Shown here piece by piece: positions 47,812-58,218 of a DNA stretch of 64,000 nt. The translations under genes and the position numbers were made by a program. The stretch is taken from NCBI RefSeq assembly GCF_010731715.1, contig NZ_AP022587.1:3348001-3412000 (forward strand), given 5' to 3'. Position 1 is the first letter of the stretch, and the number at the start of each line of letters is the position of its first letter. A model generated the notes under the pieces. That model was given only the letters and a program-made list of their open reading frames with translations, was not told where the DNA came from and did not search any database. The DNA is from Mycobacterium stomatepiae. Its GTDB lineage: Bacteria > Actinomycetota > Actinomycetes > Mycobacteriales > Mycobacteriaceae.

Positions 47812-49083
47812 ATGGGTGACGTGACCACTCACCAGGTGCCCGTGCACAGCCCCGGCCACCACCGGCAGCGGAATTTCGCGCAGTCGTCCAAGCTTCAGGA
47901 CGTTCTGTACGAAATCCGCGGCCCGGTGCACCAGCATGCTGCGCGGCTGGAGGCCGAGGGGCACCGCATTCTCAAGCTCAACATCGGCAACCCGGCGCCG
48001 TTCGGCTTCGACGCACCCGACGTGATCATGCGCGACATGATCCAGGCGCTGCCCTACGCGCAGGGCTACTCGGACTCGCAGGGCATCCTGCCCGCCCGGC
48101 GCGCGGTGGTCACCCGCTATGAACTGGTCGACGGCTTCCCACGGTTCGACGTCGACGACGTCTTCCTCGGCAACGGCGTATCCGAGCTGATCACGATGAC
48201 GCTGCAGGCCCTGCTCGACAACGGCGACCAGGTGCTGATTCCGTCGCCCGACTACCCGTTGTGGACGGCGTCGACGTCGCTGGCCGGGGGCACGCCCGCG
48301 CACTACCTGTGTGACGAGACCCAAGGCTGGCAGCCTGACATCGCCGACATGGAGTCGAAGATCACCGAGCGCACCAAGGCGCTGGTCGTGATCAACCCGA
48401 ACAACCCCACCGGGGCCGTGTACAGCCGCGAAGTCCTCAGCCAGATCGTCGACCTGGCACGCAAACACCAGCTGCTGCTGCTGGCTGACGAGATCTACGA
48501 CAAGATCCTCTACGACGACGCCAAGCACATCAGCTTGGCCACTCTCGCACCCGACCTGCTGTGCCTGACCTTCAACGGCCTGTCGAAGGCCTACCGGGTC
48601 GCCGGGTACCGAGCCGGCTGGCTCGCGATCACCGGGCCCAAAGACCACGCCGGCAGCTTCATCGAGGGAATCAGCCTGCTGGCCAACATGCGGCTGTGCC
48701 CGAACGTTCCCGCCCAGCACGCGATCCAGGTCGCCCTCGGCGGCTACCAGAGCATCGACGACCTGGTGCTGCCCGGCGGCCGGCTGCTCGAGCAGCGCGA
48801 CGTCGCGTGGACCAAGCTCAACCAGATCCCCGGGGTGTCCTGCGTCAAGCCGGACGGCGCGCTGTACGCGTTCCCGCGGCTGGACCCCGAGGTCTACGAC
48901 ATCGCCGACGACGAGCAGCTGGTCCTCGACCTGCTGCTACAGGAAAAGATCCTGGTCGGCCAGGGCACCGGCTTCAACTGGCCGGCACCGGATCACCTGC
49001 GCATCGTGACCCTGCCGTGGGCGCGTGATCTGGCCGCGGCGATCGAACGGTTGGGCAACTTCCTGACCGCCTACCGGCAGTAA
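47812..49083 (+). CDS. aspC: PLP-dependent aminotransferase (AspC/AlaA-like, Rv0337c homologue)
   Basis: A 423-residue fold-type I aminotransferase. Visible motifs are LNIGNPAPFGF, DNGDQVLIPSPDYPLWTAS, NPNNPTGAVYS, LADEIYDKILYD and the PLP lysine in FNGLSKAYRVAGYRAGW. The late substrate-carboxylate Arg is in HLRIVTLP. It resembles AlaA-type glutamate-pyruvate transaminases and Rv0337c, annotated AspC in M. tuberculosis. ATG 47812 is preferred, with a GTG three codons later as the alternative. It lies 48 bp after the Fe-S reductase on the same strand. Confidence 0.88.
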   Translation: MGDVTTHQVPVHSPGHHRQRNFAQSSKLQDVLYEIRGPVHQHAARLEAEGHRILKLNIGNPAPFGFDAPDVIMRDMIQALPYAQGYSDSQGILPARRAVVTRYELVDGFPRFDVDDVFLGNGVSELITMTLQALLDNGDQVLIPSPDYPLWTASTSLAGGTPAHYLCDETQGWQPDIADMESKITERTKALVVINPNNPTGAVYSREVLSQIVDLARKHQLLLLADEIYDKILYDDAKHISLATLAPDLLCLTFNGLSKAYRVAGYRAGWLAITGPKDHAGSFIEGISLLANMRLCPNVPAQHAIQVALGGYQSIDDLVLPGGRLLEQRDVAWTKLNQIPGVSCVKPDGALYAFPRLDPEVYDIADDEQLVLDLLLQEKILVGQGTGFNWPAPDHLRIVTLPWARDLAAAIERLGNFLTAYRQ

Positions 49084-49105
49084 GCGGGTTCGCGCCGCCT
49101 CTACG

Positions 49106-50392
49106 GTGGAGCGCGTGACGCACTCGCACTCGCATTCACACAACCTGTCCTCAGGACCGTCCCCGCTGGGGCCGCTTCCCGCCAAAATCGTCGTAGGGCT
49201 GCTGGTTGCGATCGGGTTAGCCGTGATCGCCGGAGCGGTGTTGCTGTGGCCGAGCCGCCAGCACGTCGACATCCCGATGCCGTACCAGAGCGCGACCGGC
49301 GGATCGGTGAGCACCGAGCGCGCGCACGTGCTGTCCAGCGGGCTGGGTGACTGCGGCAGCCCGTCGGCCAGTCAGGTGCTCACGACGACTCCGCAGCCGG
49401 GAACGCCGGGCTCGGGACGATGCGTGGAGACGTTGGTCGCCATCGATTCGGGGCCGAACGCGGGCGCGAAGACGTTGCTGGAGTCCACCCCGGGTCCCGG
49501 CCAGCCGCAGTTCAAAGCGGACGACCACATCCGGGTCGTCCGACAGATCGACGCCCAAGGTGCCACTACTTATGCGTTCTACGACTTCGAGCGCGGTTGG
49601 TCACTGGTCGCGCTTGCCCTGGCGTTCGCGGTGGTCATTGTCGCGGTCGCACGATGGCGCGGATTACTGGCGCTGGTCGGCATCGTGGTGGCGTTTCTGG
49701 TGCTGGCGGTCTTCTTGCTACCGGCGCTGCGCGACGGTGCACCCGCGGTTCCGGTATCCCTGGTGGCGTCGGCGGCGATCCTCTACGTCGTCATCTATCT
49801 CGCGCATGGAGTCAACCTGCGTACCAGCGCCGCCCTGCTGGGCACCTTGTCGGCGTTGCTGCTGGCCGCCGGATTATCTTGGGGTGCAATCGAACTGGCG
49901 CACCTGACCGGGCTATCGGATGAACAGAACTCGGCGGTCAGCGCCTATCTGGGCAGTGTGTCGATCAGCGGACTGCTGCTGGCCGGGTTCATCATCGGAT
50001 CGCTGGGCGTGCTCAACGATGTGACGGTGACGCAGGCGTCGACGGTCTTCGAGCTCGCCCATGTCGGCGGGGACACCTCGCGGCGGACGATCTTCCTGAG
50101 CGCAATTCGGGTGGGGCGCGATCACATCGCCAGCACGGTCTACACCCTGGTGCTGGCGTACGCGGGCAGCTCGCTGCCACTACTGTTGCTGTTCAGCGTC
50201 GCCAACCGATCGCTGAGCGACGTGCTGATCAGCGAGAGCGTGGCCATCGAACTCGTGCGCTCCGCGGTCGGCGGAATCGCCCTGGCGCTGTCGGTGCCGT
50301 TGACGACGGCGATCGCCGCTGTGCTGGCCAAACCGACTGAGGTCAGCCCCGTTCCAGCAGCTCCAGGAGATAGCCGCCATACCCGGACTTGA
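49106..50392 (+). CDS. YibE/F-family multi-pass membrane protein
   Basis: A 428-residue protein. The N-terminus has THSHSHSHN, then one TM ([25 protein letters not shown]) and an extracytoplasmic domain of about 100 residues ([11 protein letters not shown], possible disulfide). About seven TM segments follow, in the YibE/F pattern ([51 protein letters not shown]). The family is thought to be transporters of unknown substrate. The start is GTG 49106, or GTG 49115. The gene overlaps the convergent rmlA by 50 bp. Confidence 0.82.
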   Translation: MERVTHSHSHSHNLSSGPSPLGPLPAKIVVGLLVAIGLAVIAGAVLLWPSRQHVDIPMPYQSATGGSVSTERAHVLSSGLGDCGSPSASQVLTTTPQPGTPGSGRCVETLVAIDSGPNAGAKTLLESTPGPGQPQFKADDHIRVVRQIDAQGATTYAFYDFERGWSLVALALAFAVVIVAVARWRGLLALVGIVVAFLVLAVFLLPALRDGAPAVPVSLVASAAILYVVIYLAHGVNLRTSAALLGTLSALLLAAGLSWGAIELAHLTGLSDEQNSAVSAYLGSVSISGLLLAGFIIGSLGVLNDVTVTQASTVFELAHVGGDTSRRTIFLSAIRVGRDHIASTVYTLVLAYAGSSLPLLLLFSVANRSLSDVLISESVAIELVRSAVGGIALALSVPLTTAIAAVLAKPTEVSPVPAAPGDSRHTRT

Positions 50393-51209
50393 CCGTCTTG
50401 TGGGCCCGTTGCGCCAGCTCGTCGTCGCTGACCCAGCCCTGCCGCCAGGCGATCTCCTCGGGGACGCCGACCTTCAGGCCCTGCCGTCGCTCCAAAGTGC
50501 GGACGAAATCGCTTGCGTCCAAAAGGGAATCGAATGTCCCGGTGTCTAGCCACGCCGTGCCGCGGGCCATCACCTCGACCGCCAGCTGGCCCTGGTTCAG
50601 ATAGATCCGGTTGACGTCGGTGATCTCGTACTCGCCGCGCGCCGAGGGCTGCAGGCCCTTGGCGATTTCGATCACGTCGTTGTCGTAGAAGTACAACCCC
50701 GGTACCGCGTAATTCGACTTGGGTGTCTCGGGCTTCTCTTCCAGCGACAACGCCATGCCGTCAGCGCTGAATTCGACGACACCATAGGCCGACGGGTTGG
50801 CTACCCAATACGCGAAAATCGCCCCGCCGCTGACGGTTTGGAACCGACTCAGGCTGGTACCCAGCCGTGGGCCGTAGAAGATGTTGTCCCCCAATACCAA
50901 TGCCGCGCAGTCATTGCCGATGTGCTTAGCGCCGAGTACGAAGGCCTGTGCCAGGCCGTCGGGTTTCTCCTGCTGGACATAACTGAGGTCGATGCCGAAT
51001 TGCGAGCCGTCACCCAGGAGCCGTCGAAAACCGTCGGCGTCGTGGGGCGTGGTGATGATCAGAATGTCGCGGATTCCGGCCATCATCAGCGTGGACAGCG
51101 GATAGTAAATCATCGGCTTGTCGTAGACGGGCAGCAGCTGTTTGCTGATGCCCATCGTGATCGGGTGCAGGCGGGTGCCCGAACCGCCGGCCAAGATGAT
51201 TCCGCGCAT
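50343..51209 (-). CDS. rmlA: Glucose-1-phosphate thymidylyltransferase
   Basis: A 288-residue enzyme making dTDP-glucose from dTTP and glucose 1-phosphate, the first step towards dTDP-rhamnose for the arabinogalactan linker. The signature [41 protein letters not shown] begins at ATG 51209. [28 protein letters not shown] and the [10 protein letters not shown] segment follow. The length and ending match RmlA (Rv0334). The PE gene found between rmlA and aspC in M. tuberculosis is absent here; a YibE/F gene takes its place. Confidence 0.96.
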   Translation of the reverse strand: MRGIILAGGSGTRLHPITMGISKQLLPVYDKPMIYYPLSTLMMAGIRDILIITTPHDADGFRRLLGDGSQFGIDLSYVQQEKPDGLAQAFVLGAKHIGNDCAALVLGDNIFYGPRLGTSLSRFQTVSGGAIFAYWVANPSAYGVVEFSADGMALSLEEKPETPKSNYAVPGLYFYDNDVIEIAKGLQPSARGEYEITDVNRIYLNQGQLAVEVMARGTAWLDTGTFDSLLDASDFVRTLERRQGLKVGVPEEIAWRQGWVSDDELAQRAHKTVKSGYGGYLLELLERG

Positions 51210-51226
51210 GTAATGGCTCCTAAGCC

Positions 51227-51571
51227 CTAGGTGACGAGGTCGGCCTGGGTGAGTTCGGTGGCTGCCAGCGCCGACGCCAAGTCTTGATGACGGAACACCG
51301 ACGTGACGTGGTCGTGGACGACCCGGAACGCCAACGCGGCGCCACCGGTTTGTTCGGCGACCACGACGCCGTCGTGCACGTACATCTTGCCGAGTTCGGT
51401 GGCCGGCCGGCCAGAGGCCGCCCAGGTGCGCAGCGCCTCGTGGCCCTGCGCGGCCCCGTGCGGGTCGCCAATCTCGATGTCGTCGCTGGATAAGGCCGCC
51501 AAGGTCTCGACGTCGTTGGCGTTGAGAGCGTCGTGCCACGCCAGCACGGTGGCGATCTCCGATGTGGTCAT
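51227..51571 (-). CDS. SnoaL/NTF2-like small protein
   Basis: A 114-residue single-domain protein with the NTF2-like pattern ([44 protein letters not shown]). Function unknown; such proteins often bind or isomerise small molecules. It is 17 bp upstream of rmlA on the same strand and may be co-transcribed. No active-site signature is evident. Confidence 0.78.
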   Translation of the reverse strand: MTTSEIATVLAWHDALNANDVETLAALSSDDIEIGDPHGAAQGHEALRTWAASGRPATELGKMYVHDGVVVAEQTGGAALAFRVVHDHVTSVFRHQDLASALAATELTQADLVT

Positions 51572-51623
51572 GGCCTAAAAATTACCGTGTGCCATTTCCG
51601 AGCACGCCGTTTCCCCGACGTTG

Positions 51624-52379
51624 TCAGAGCGGCGTGCGCTCCAGCCAGGTGTGCCACACGGCGTCGTCGCCGAACAACTCGATACCGGTGTCTGCGAGCG
51701 CAGTTCGCCGCGCCAATGCCAGCAACAGTTCGGTGGCCGCGCCCCGTAACGCCACGCTGCCCTTGCCGTGCTGGTGTGACCAGGCAATGCCGGTACCCGA
51801 GATGCCTACGGTCCACTCGCCGGCTTCGCCGAGCCCGGGGTCGGTCGCGTGCAGGTGCAGGGTGTGGTCGTCCGCGAGCGGCAGTGCAGCGCCGCCGCTG
51901 CCGGCCTGGATCGCGATCCGCTCGAGGAACTCGGTGATGCCGTCGGCCGCGACGGCGGGCTCGAGGCTGAATTCACTCCCCAGCGCAATAGCCGCGTCGG
52001 CGCGATGCACCGACGTTTCGTGCAGCCGGCGCCGGATCCACCAATTCGCCGGGCGCTCACCGAGAAAGGTCCATACCGGGGTCTCGACACCCGAGAACTC
52101 GACGGCATCGAGCAGGCGTTGGGCTCCGCCGTGCAACCACGGGATCGCGTCGGCCGGATCCGGTGGCGGCTTGCCACCTTCGACGCTGCGGACGTCGAGC
52201 GGCTCGTCGAGTTGGTCCCGCACGATTTGCGCCGCCCAGCGATCGCCGCGGCCGACATGGCGGAACAGCTGCTTGAGGCTCCAGCCCGGGCAGGTCGGCA
52301 CCGTGAGCGAGTCGTCGACGTCGCGGAAACGCTCCGAAAAAGCGCGGTTTTCGTCGAGAAAAGCTGCCGCGTAATCCAC
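51624..52379 (-). CDS. Mycothiol-dependent maleylpyruvate isomerase-family protein
   Basis: A 251-residue protein of the DinB/MDMPI fold. The N-terminal helix bundle contains VPTCPGWSLKQLFRHVGRGDRWAAQ (conserved His) and RRLHETSVHRADAAI with the metal-binding HxxxxxxH pattern. A C-terminal SCP2-like domain (DDHTLHLHATDPG) follows. Members use mycothiol in isomerisation or detoxification. The specific substrate is not evident; it lies between udgA and the NTF2-like gene with no catabolic neighbours. Confidence 0.8.
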   Translation of the reverse strand: MDYAAAFLDENRAFSERFRDVDDSLTVPTCPGWSLKQLFRHVGRGDRWAAQIVRDQLDEPLDVRSVEGGKPPPDPADAIPWLHGGAQRLLDAVEFSGVETPVWTFLGERPANWWIRRRLHETSVHRADAAIALGSEFSLEPAVAADGITEFLERIAIQAGSGGAALPLADDHTLHLHATDPGLGEAGEWTVGISGTGIAWSHQHGKGSVALRGAATELLLALARRTALADTGIELFGDDAVWHTWLERTPL

Positions 52380-52408
52380 GCAATCAGGCTACTCGCCAAG
52401 GATGCGAT

Positions 52409-53734
52409 CTAGGGGCGTCGCGCTCCGAGCCGGAACACCCGCCAGCCCGCCTGAGTCCAGCGTTCGGCATCCAGGCAGTTACGACCGTCGACGACGACGC
52501 GCGCACGCACCCGGTCGGCGAGGTCGTTCGGGTCGAGGTCGGTGAACTCCTGCCACTCGGTCAGTACCAAGACCGCGTCCGCGCCGTCGCACGCCTCGGT
52601 CACCGAAACCGCGTAGTTGAGGGTCGGGAAAAGGCGGCGCGCGTTTTCCAGGGCCTTCGGGTCGTAGAGGTTGACCGCGGCCCCGTTGAGCTGCAGCTGG
52701 CCGGCGACGTTGAGCGCCGGCGAATCCCGGACATCGTCGGACTCGGGCTTGAAAGCCGCACCGAGCACGGCGACGTTGGCGCCCAGCAGTGAACCGCCGC
52801 ATGCGGCGGTGGCCAGCTCGACCATTTTGGTGCGCCGGCGCATGTTGATGCTGTCCACCTCGCGCAGGAACGTCAGCGCTTGATTGGCACCCAGCTCGCC
52901 GGCGCGGGCCATGAACGCCCGGATGTCCTTGGGCAGGCAGCCACCGCCAAAACCCAAACCCGCGTTGAGGAATTTGCGCCCGATGCGGGAGTCATATCCG
53001 AGGGCATCGGCCAGCAGCGTGACGTCGGCGCCCGCGGCCTCGCATACCTCCGAGACGGCGTTGATGAATGAAATCTTCGTTGCGAGAGAGGCATTGGCGG
53101 ACACTTTAACCAATTCCGCTGTCTGCAAATCGGTTACGAGGAACGGCACACCCGCATCGAGGATGGGCGCGTACAGCTCGCGGATGACGATCTCTGAGCG
53201 CACCGAATCCTGTTGAATACCAAGCACAATACGGTCCGGCTCCAAGGTGTCGTGCACCGCGTGTCCCTCGCGCAGGAACTCCGGGTTCCAGGCGATTTCG
53301 ACGTCAGCCCCCTCGGGTGCCAATGCCGCGGCCCGCTCGCCAAGCTCGGCCGCAGTGCCCACGGGCACAGTCGATTTGCCGACCAGCACGGCCGGCCCGG
53401 TCAGCCGCGGTACGAGATTGTCGATGACGGCGTTGACATGGCTCAGATCGGCGCCGTATTCGCCCTTCTTTTGCGGCGTGCCGACGCCGAGGAAGTGCAC
53501 GTCGGCGAAATCAGCCGCCAGGTCGTAGTCGGTGGTGAACCGCAATCTCCCGGCAGCCAGGTTGTCGGTCAACAACTCTCGAAGACCGGGCTCGTAGAAG
53601 GGGATGTCACCCGCGGCCAGCTTGGCGACTTTACCTGGGTCGATGTCGACTCCGACGACCTCGTGCCCCAGGACGGCCATCCCGACCGCGTGCGTAGCAC
53701 CCAAGTATCCGGTGCCAAAGACGGTGCATCGCAT
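52409..53734 (-). CDS. udgA: UDP-glucose 6-dehydrogenase
   Basis: A 441-residue enzyme converting UDP-glucose to UDP-glucuronate with two NAD. The N-terminal Rossmann motif GTGYLGATHAVGMAVLGHEV, KSTVPVGTA and the catalytic cysteine in FGGGCLPKDIRAF are present. The C-terminal domain contains KPESDDVRDSPA and VLTEWQEF. The position next to dcd and Rv0320 homologues is as for Rv0322, although two DUF7159-like genes are inserted here. The product serves polysaccharide or glycolipid synthesis. Confidence 0.94.
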   Translation of the reverse strand: MRCTVFGTGYLGATHAVGMAVLGHEVVGVDIDPGKVAKLAAGDIPFYEPGLRELLTDNLAAGRLRFTTDYDLAADFADVHFLGVGTPQKKGEYGADLSHVNAVIDNLVPRLTGPAVLVGKSTVPVGTAAELGERAAALAPEGADVEIAWNPEFLREGHAVHDTLEPDRIVLGIQQDSVRSEIVIRELYAPILDAGVPFLVTDLQTAELVKVSANASLATKISFINAVSEVCEAAGADVTLLADALGYDSRIGRKFLNAGLGFGGGCLPKDIRAFMARAGELGANQALTFLREVDSINMRRRTKMVELATAACGGSLLGANVAVLGAAFKPESDDVRDSPALNVAGQLQLNGAAVNLYDPKALENARRLFPTLNYAVSVTEACDGADAVLVLTEWQEFTDLDPNDLADRVRARVVVDGRNCLDAERWTQAGWRVFRLGARRP

Positions 53735-53825
53735 ACCACCTTGTGTAGGTGTCCGCGATGAGCTAACTGCATAGGTGCGTTAAGCGGGAGGCAAACGGGA
53801 GGTGACTAGGTGGCTGTCGGGGGAG

Positions 53826-55352
53826 CTAGCGGCGGCCACCGCCGCCGAATCCGCCGTGGCCGCCGCCGAAACCACCGTGACCGCCGCCACCCGGGAAGCC
53901 ACCGCCACCCGGGAAGCCACCGGCGTGGCCGCCACCACCTGGGAAGCCACCTCTACCGGGCCCTTGGTTACCCGGGAACTCACCCCCGCCGCGGCCGGGA
54001 TTGTTCGGGAATCCACCACCGCCGCCGGGACCCAACGGTCCGCCGGGCACACCGATAATCGGCGGTATCGGGAGCGGGATCGGGATGGGAATCGGCGGCG
54101 CGACGGGCGCGGGAGCCGGAGCGAGCGGCACGGGGGCCGGGGCCGGTGCGTCGGGTATCGGCGCGGGCGCTTCCGGCACCTGGACCGGGACGGGTGCCGG
54201 GGCCTCGGGTATCGGAGCCGGAGCGGGTGCCTGAGGAACAGGTGCCGGAGCGGGGATCGGGGCCGCCTCAGGCGCGGCGGGAGCTGCCGGAGCGGGCGCG
54301 GGAGCCGGAGCAGCCGGCGCCGGTGTGGCCGGGGCGACGATGTTGTGGCTGGGAACAGGCTTCACCCCGGCCGTCGGCCGGATCGCGATCGCCAGCGAAA
54401 CGACCAGCGCGGCGACGCCGACGATGAAGATCGCCGCAACCACGCTGCCCACCAGCCCAAACGACCTGCGTTCGTGATAGTCGGCGAGCGAGGTGGCTGC
54501 GGTGTACGCGCCCGTGTAGGGCTCGGCGTAGTCGTCGGGAACGGCGCTGTACGCCAGTAACCCCTCGGCGGAGTCCGGGTTTTCGAAATATCCGGGGGCA
54601 ATCGCGAACGGGTCGAGGGCACCGGTGCCGGGGTCCTGCGCGTAGGCCCACGCGGCGGTGGACGAGGCGAACAGCGGCGCATTCGCCGACGCCAGCGCGG
54701 CCCCGCGGGCCAGCGCGGTGTCCGGCTCCTCGGGCATGGCCACAGGAAGCGTCGTCGCGGCCTCTAGCGCCGACTTGATCAGCGGAACATCGACGCCGGA
54801 GCCGACGACGAACACCGCGCCCGGGCGCGTATCCAGCGTTTCAGCCTCCGAGACCATCGTGGCCAGCTGTGCCACCGCGGCGTCATCGTCGTCGGGCAGG
54901 GTCTGTCGATGCACGTCGGCGATCGACCCGTCGGCGGTATCGACGAGCGCCAAGGTCGCGGTCTCGGGTTCGATGAACAGCAGGGCGGTCTGGGCGTAGT
55001 TGGTTTCATTGCCCACCGCCTGCGCCAGCGCGGCCGCGGCCAGGAAGGCCGAGACCAACATCACATTCTCGACCTTGTGCGCGGCCAGGGCGTCCCGCAG
55101 CGCGGCCGCCTCGATGGGATCGGTCCAGGTGACGCCAGTCGAGGTCAGCTGATAGCCGCCGGTGGCCGCGCTCTCCTGGGTTCCCAGGATCGCCGAGACT
55201 ACTTGATCCGCGGCGCTAGTCGTTGCTGCGTCGTCGTCGGACGCAACGTCGAAATTGTCTTCGTCGACGGTGGCACCATCGCCATTTTCGCCTTCGACCA
55301 GAACCATCCGGACTGCCGTTGGCGCCATCGACACCCCGAGTACGGTGTCCAA
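53826..55352 (-). CDS. DUF7159-like membrane protein with Gly-rich tail (copy 1)
   Basis: A 508-residue protein starting at TTG 55352, with GGAGG just upstream (MDTVLGVSMAPTAVRMVLVEGENGDG). Residues 1-270 resemble a degenerate actin/Hsp70-type fold: an opening strand-loop, ALLFIEPETATLALVDTADGSI, VFVVGSGVDVPLIKSAL and ALARGAALASANAPLF. One TM (LVGSVVAAIFIVGVAALVVSLAIAI, about 305-330) follows, then a Pro/Ala tail and a Gly-rich end (GGFPGGGGHGGFGGGHGGFG). It is paralogous to the next gene and the one at 62834. Topology: cytoplasmic head, extracellular tail. Function is unknown; the domain name is from memory. Confidence 0.72.
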   Translation of the reverse strand: MDTVLGVSMAPTAVRMVLVEGENGDGATVDEDNFDVASDDDAATTSAADQVVSAILGTQESAATGGYQLTSTGVTWTDPIEAAALRDALAAHKVENVMLVSAFLAAAALAQAVGNETNYAQTALLFIEPETATLALVDTADGSIADVHRQTLPDDDDAAVAQLATMVSEAETLDTRPGAVFVVGSGVDVPLIKSALEAATTLPVAMPEEPDTALARGAALASANAPLFASSTAAWAYAQDPGTGALDPFAIAPGYFENPDSAEGLLAYSAVPDDYAEPYTGAYTAATSLADYHERRSFGLVGSVVAAIFIVGVAALVVSLAIAIRPTAGVKPVPSHNIVAPATPAPAAPAPAPAPAAPAAPEAAPIPAPAPVPQAPAPAPIPEAPAPVPVQVPEAPAPIPDAPAPAPVPLAPAPAPVAPPIPIPIPLPIPPIIGVPGGPLGPGGGGGFPNNPGRGGGEFPGNQGPGRGGFPGGGGHAGGFPGGGGFPGGGGHGGFGGGHGGFGGGGRR

Positions 55353-55503
55353 TGCCCCTCCATTGTCATTTGCTAGACAGTGCAGTGGAGGACGTCGCCA
55401 TCGCAGGCTCCGGCTGCCTCGAGACGTCGTGAATCCCCACCCTGTATTCCCCTAGCGACCCGACTTTACGCGCGAACCGCTCCAGTTGTTTGGGGCGAGA
55501 CCG

Positions 55504-57505
55504 CTAGTGGTGCCCGCCGCCGCCCCCGCCGCCACTGCTGTGACCGCCGCCACCGCCACCGCCAAAGCCGCCTCCACCGCCGCTGTGACCGCCACCTCCG
55601 CCAAGGCCACCGCCGCCGCCGAAGCCTCCGCCGCCGCCAAAGTGGCCACCGCCACCGATAGGTCCGCCACCGATAGGTCCGCCACCGATCGGCCCGCTCG
55701 GAGCGTGGCCGCCACCGCCGAACGGTCCCCCACCGCCGAAGGGCCCGCCACCGCCAAGGCCGCCGCCGATGGGCCCACCCGATGGCCCGCCGCCGAACGG
55801 ACCACTTCCACCGTGGCCACCCCCAATAGGACCGCCACCAATCGGGCCACCACCGTGTCCGCCGCCGACGGGTCCACCACCGATCGGCCCGCCACCAAGG
55901 GGACCACCACCAATCGGTCCGCCGCCGTGGCCTGGCCCGCCACTATTAGGCCCACCGCCGAAGGGACCACCCGAACCGTGGCCACCACCCGGACCCGTTC
56001 CCGGAAGACCCCCGGAACCACCGCTATTAGCGCCACCCGAACCCGAGCCAGGCGGCGGGAAGTGTCCGCCACCCGGGCCATTCGGCTTGGTCGGGCCAGT
56101 TTCTGGAGGAGTTTGATGCGGCGGTGACTGCGGGACCGAGTCCGGTGGCTCCGGGATGTGCACGGGCGGCGGCTGCTGCACCACGACGGGTGGCGGCATC
56201 ACACGCGGAGCCTGGATCGGCGGCGGAGTCATCAACCATTCCGGGCCGGGCACGCGGATCTGGGGCACCGGGATCGGCACCACGGCCGGTACCGGCACCA
56301 CCGGCGCAATAGGCGGAGCCGCGGGCGCCGGAGCGGCCGGCAGCGGTGCCGCTAACGCCGGATGCAACGGCATGGGCGCCGCTGCGGGCGCGGGCAGGAC
56401 GATTTTCGGCTTGGCGACGGACGCCTCCGCCGGCGGGAGCGGGAGCCGGCTGGCTGGGCACGATGAGGTTTTGGTTGGGGCTGGGCTGCACGGCCACGTT
56501 CGTCGTGCGGATACCGATCGCCAGTGCGATCTCGAGCGCCACCACGGCGCTGATGGCGACCACCGCCATTCCGCTGCCGACCAGCAGCACCGGCCTGCGA
56601 CGCGGCTGGCCTTCTTCTGGCCCGTCGAAGTCGGACGGGTCGATCACGACGGTCGGCGCGTCGGCATCCTCGTCGGACACCAGGCTGTAGGCGAGCTCGT
56701 CGCGGCCGAGCGTCGCGTCGGAAACGTAGGTCACGCCAAGGTATTCGGGCCTGTCGTCCGGTTGGACGGCACCGGTACCCGGGTCTTGCGCGTAGGCCAG
56801 CGCCGCGGTCGACGAGGCGAACAGCGGCGCGTTGGCCGACGCCAGCGCGGCCCCACGGGCCAGCGCGGTCTCGGGCTCTTCCGGTGTGTTGACGTTCAGT
56901 GCGGTTGCCGATTCCAATGCCGGCTTGATCGCGGCGATGTTGACGCCCGAGCCGACCACAAACACGCCACCCGGGGGCAGGTCCTGCTCCTCGAGCCCGG
57001 CGAGCATCCCGGTGAGTTGGGCGGTGGCCTCCTCGTCGGACTCGGGGTCGAGCCGCTCCCGGTAGAACTCGCTGATGGACCCGTCGGCGGTCTCGACAAT
57101 GGCCAGCGTCGCGGTGTCCGGTTCGACGAAGAGCACTGCGGTGGTCTCGTAACCCATTGCCCCACCGACGGATTGACCGAGCGCCGTGGCGGCCAGAAAC
57201 GCCGAGACCAGCATCACGTTCTCGAGCTTGTAAGAGGCCAGCGCGTCGCGGAGCACGGCCGCGTGCAGCTGGTCGGTCCACGTCACTCCGATCGAGGACA
57301 GCTCAAGCCCGGCGTCGGCCGCGCCCTCGCGCGTGCCCAGGATCGCCGAGATCACCCGATCGGGGACGGCCGTGGGCTCGGTGTAATCGGTTGCGGTGAC
57401 GTCGAATTCGTCTTCTTCGACCAAAGCGCCGTCGGCGTTCTCGCCTTCAACCAAAACCATCTGGACCGAGTCCGGTGCGATCGAGACCCCGAGCACAATA
57501 TCCAA
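55504..57505 (-). pseudogene. DUF7159-like membrane protein with Gly-rich tail (copy 2), one-base frameshift
   Basis: TTG 57505 is chosen as start because GGAGGGG lies six bases upstream and it gives MDIVLGVSIAPDSVQMVLVEGENADG, aligned with both paralogues. The head and TM (RRPVLLVGSGMAVVAISAVVALEIALAIGI) are intact. Just after NLIVPSQPAPAP the frame is lost; an extra base in the run at 56435-56437 explains it. The next frame continues with EASVAKPKIVLPAPAAAPMPLHPALAAP, a Pro-rich stretch with VPGPEWLMTPPP, and a long Gly/Pro/His tail (GGGPIGGG repeats) to 55504. About 667 residues result if repaired. The break falls in the linker, so a truncated, TM-anchored product is possible. Confidence 0.7.
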
Positions 57506-57579
57506 AACCAACCCCTCCAAAGGTGGTGCAGCCGAGCGGTGCTCGGACGGAGGAGAAAAACCATTGACTATCTAATAAT

Positions 57580-57600
57580 CCCGCAGCATGGCTGTGCGGG
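57580..57600 (-). terminator. Hairpin downstream of dcd
   Basis: CCCGCA (57580-57585) pairs with TGCGGG (57595-57600) across 9 nt, with two further pairs possible through a bulge. In the minus direction it follows the dcd stop (57614) after 13 bp and is followed by ATTATTAG. It may end dcd transcription or lie in the leader of the DUF7159-like gene. Confidence 0.4.
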
Positions 57601-57613
57601 CACCCTCTCGAAG

Positions 57614-58186
57614 CTATGTAGTTCTTATGAATCTCTCATAGGAGCGCGACGGCGTCGGGCCGCGCTGCCCCTGGTACTTCGAACCCACCCGCGAACTGCC
57701 GTAAGGGTGTTCGGCCGGGCTGGTCAAACGCAGGATGCACAGCTGGCCGATCTTCATGCCGGGCCACAGGATGATCGGCAGGTTGGCGACGTTGGACAGC
57801 TCGAGGGTGATGTGACCGGTGAAGCCGGGGTCAATGAAGCCCGCCGTCGAATGCGTCAGCAGGCCGAGCCGGCCTAGCGACGACTTGCCTTCCAGGCGCC
57901 CGGCGAGGTCGTCGGCCAACGCGACCTGCTCCAGCGTCGAGCCCAGCACGAACTCGCCTGGGTGCAAGACGAACGGCTCCCCTTCGGCGGGTTCCACCAG
58001 GCTGGTCAGTTCGTCCTGCTGCTGGGCGGGGTCGATGTGGGTGTAGCGGGTGTTGTTGAACACCCGGAACATGCTGTCGAGGCGAACATCGACACTGGAG
58101 GGCTGAACGAGAGTGTCGTCGAACGGGTCGATGCCCAGCCGGCCGGCGGAGATTTCGGCCCTGAGGTCACGATCGGAGAGCAGCAC
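57614..58186 (-). CDS. dcd: dCTP deaminase (dUMP-forming type)
   Basis: A 190-residue trimeric enzyme starting at GTG 58186. Motifs include [54 protein letters not shown] and the C-terminal [21 protein letters not shown] lid. The mycobacterial enzyme is known to be bifunctional (dCTP to dUMP), supplying dTMP synthesis. The order with the M15-like peptidase and tRNA-Gly corresponds to Rv0321-Rv0320. Confidence 0.95.
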   Translation of the reverse strand: MLLSDRDLRAEISAGRLGIDPFDDTLVQPSSVDVRLDSMFRVFNNTRYTHIDPAQQQDELTSLVEPAEGEPFVLHPGEFVLGSTLEQVALADDLAGRLEGKSSLGRLGLLTHSTAGFIDPGFTGHITLELSNVANLPIILWPGMKIGQLCILRLTSPAEHPYGSSRVGSKYQGQRGPTPSRSYERFIRTT

Positions 58187-58218
58187 GCGATGAGCCTATC
58201 TGCCGCGTTGCCCCGTGT

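Noticed and set aside
55504..56116. Gly-rich tail considered as a PE_PGRS gene
   Set aside because: No PE domain upstream; the segment is the tail of a DUF7159-like protein joined through the frameshift at 56435-56437.
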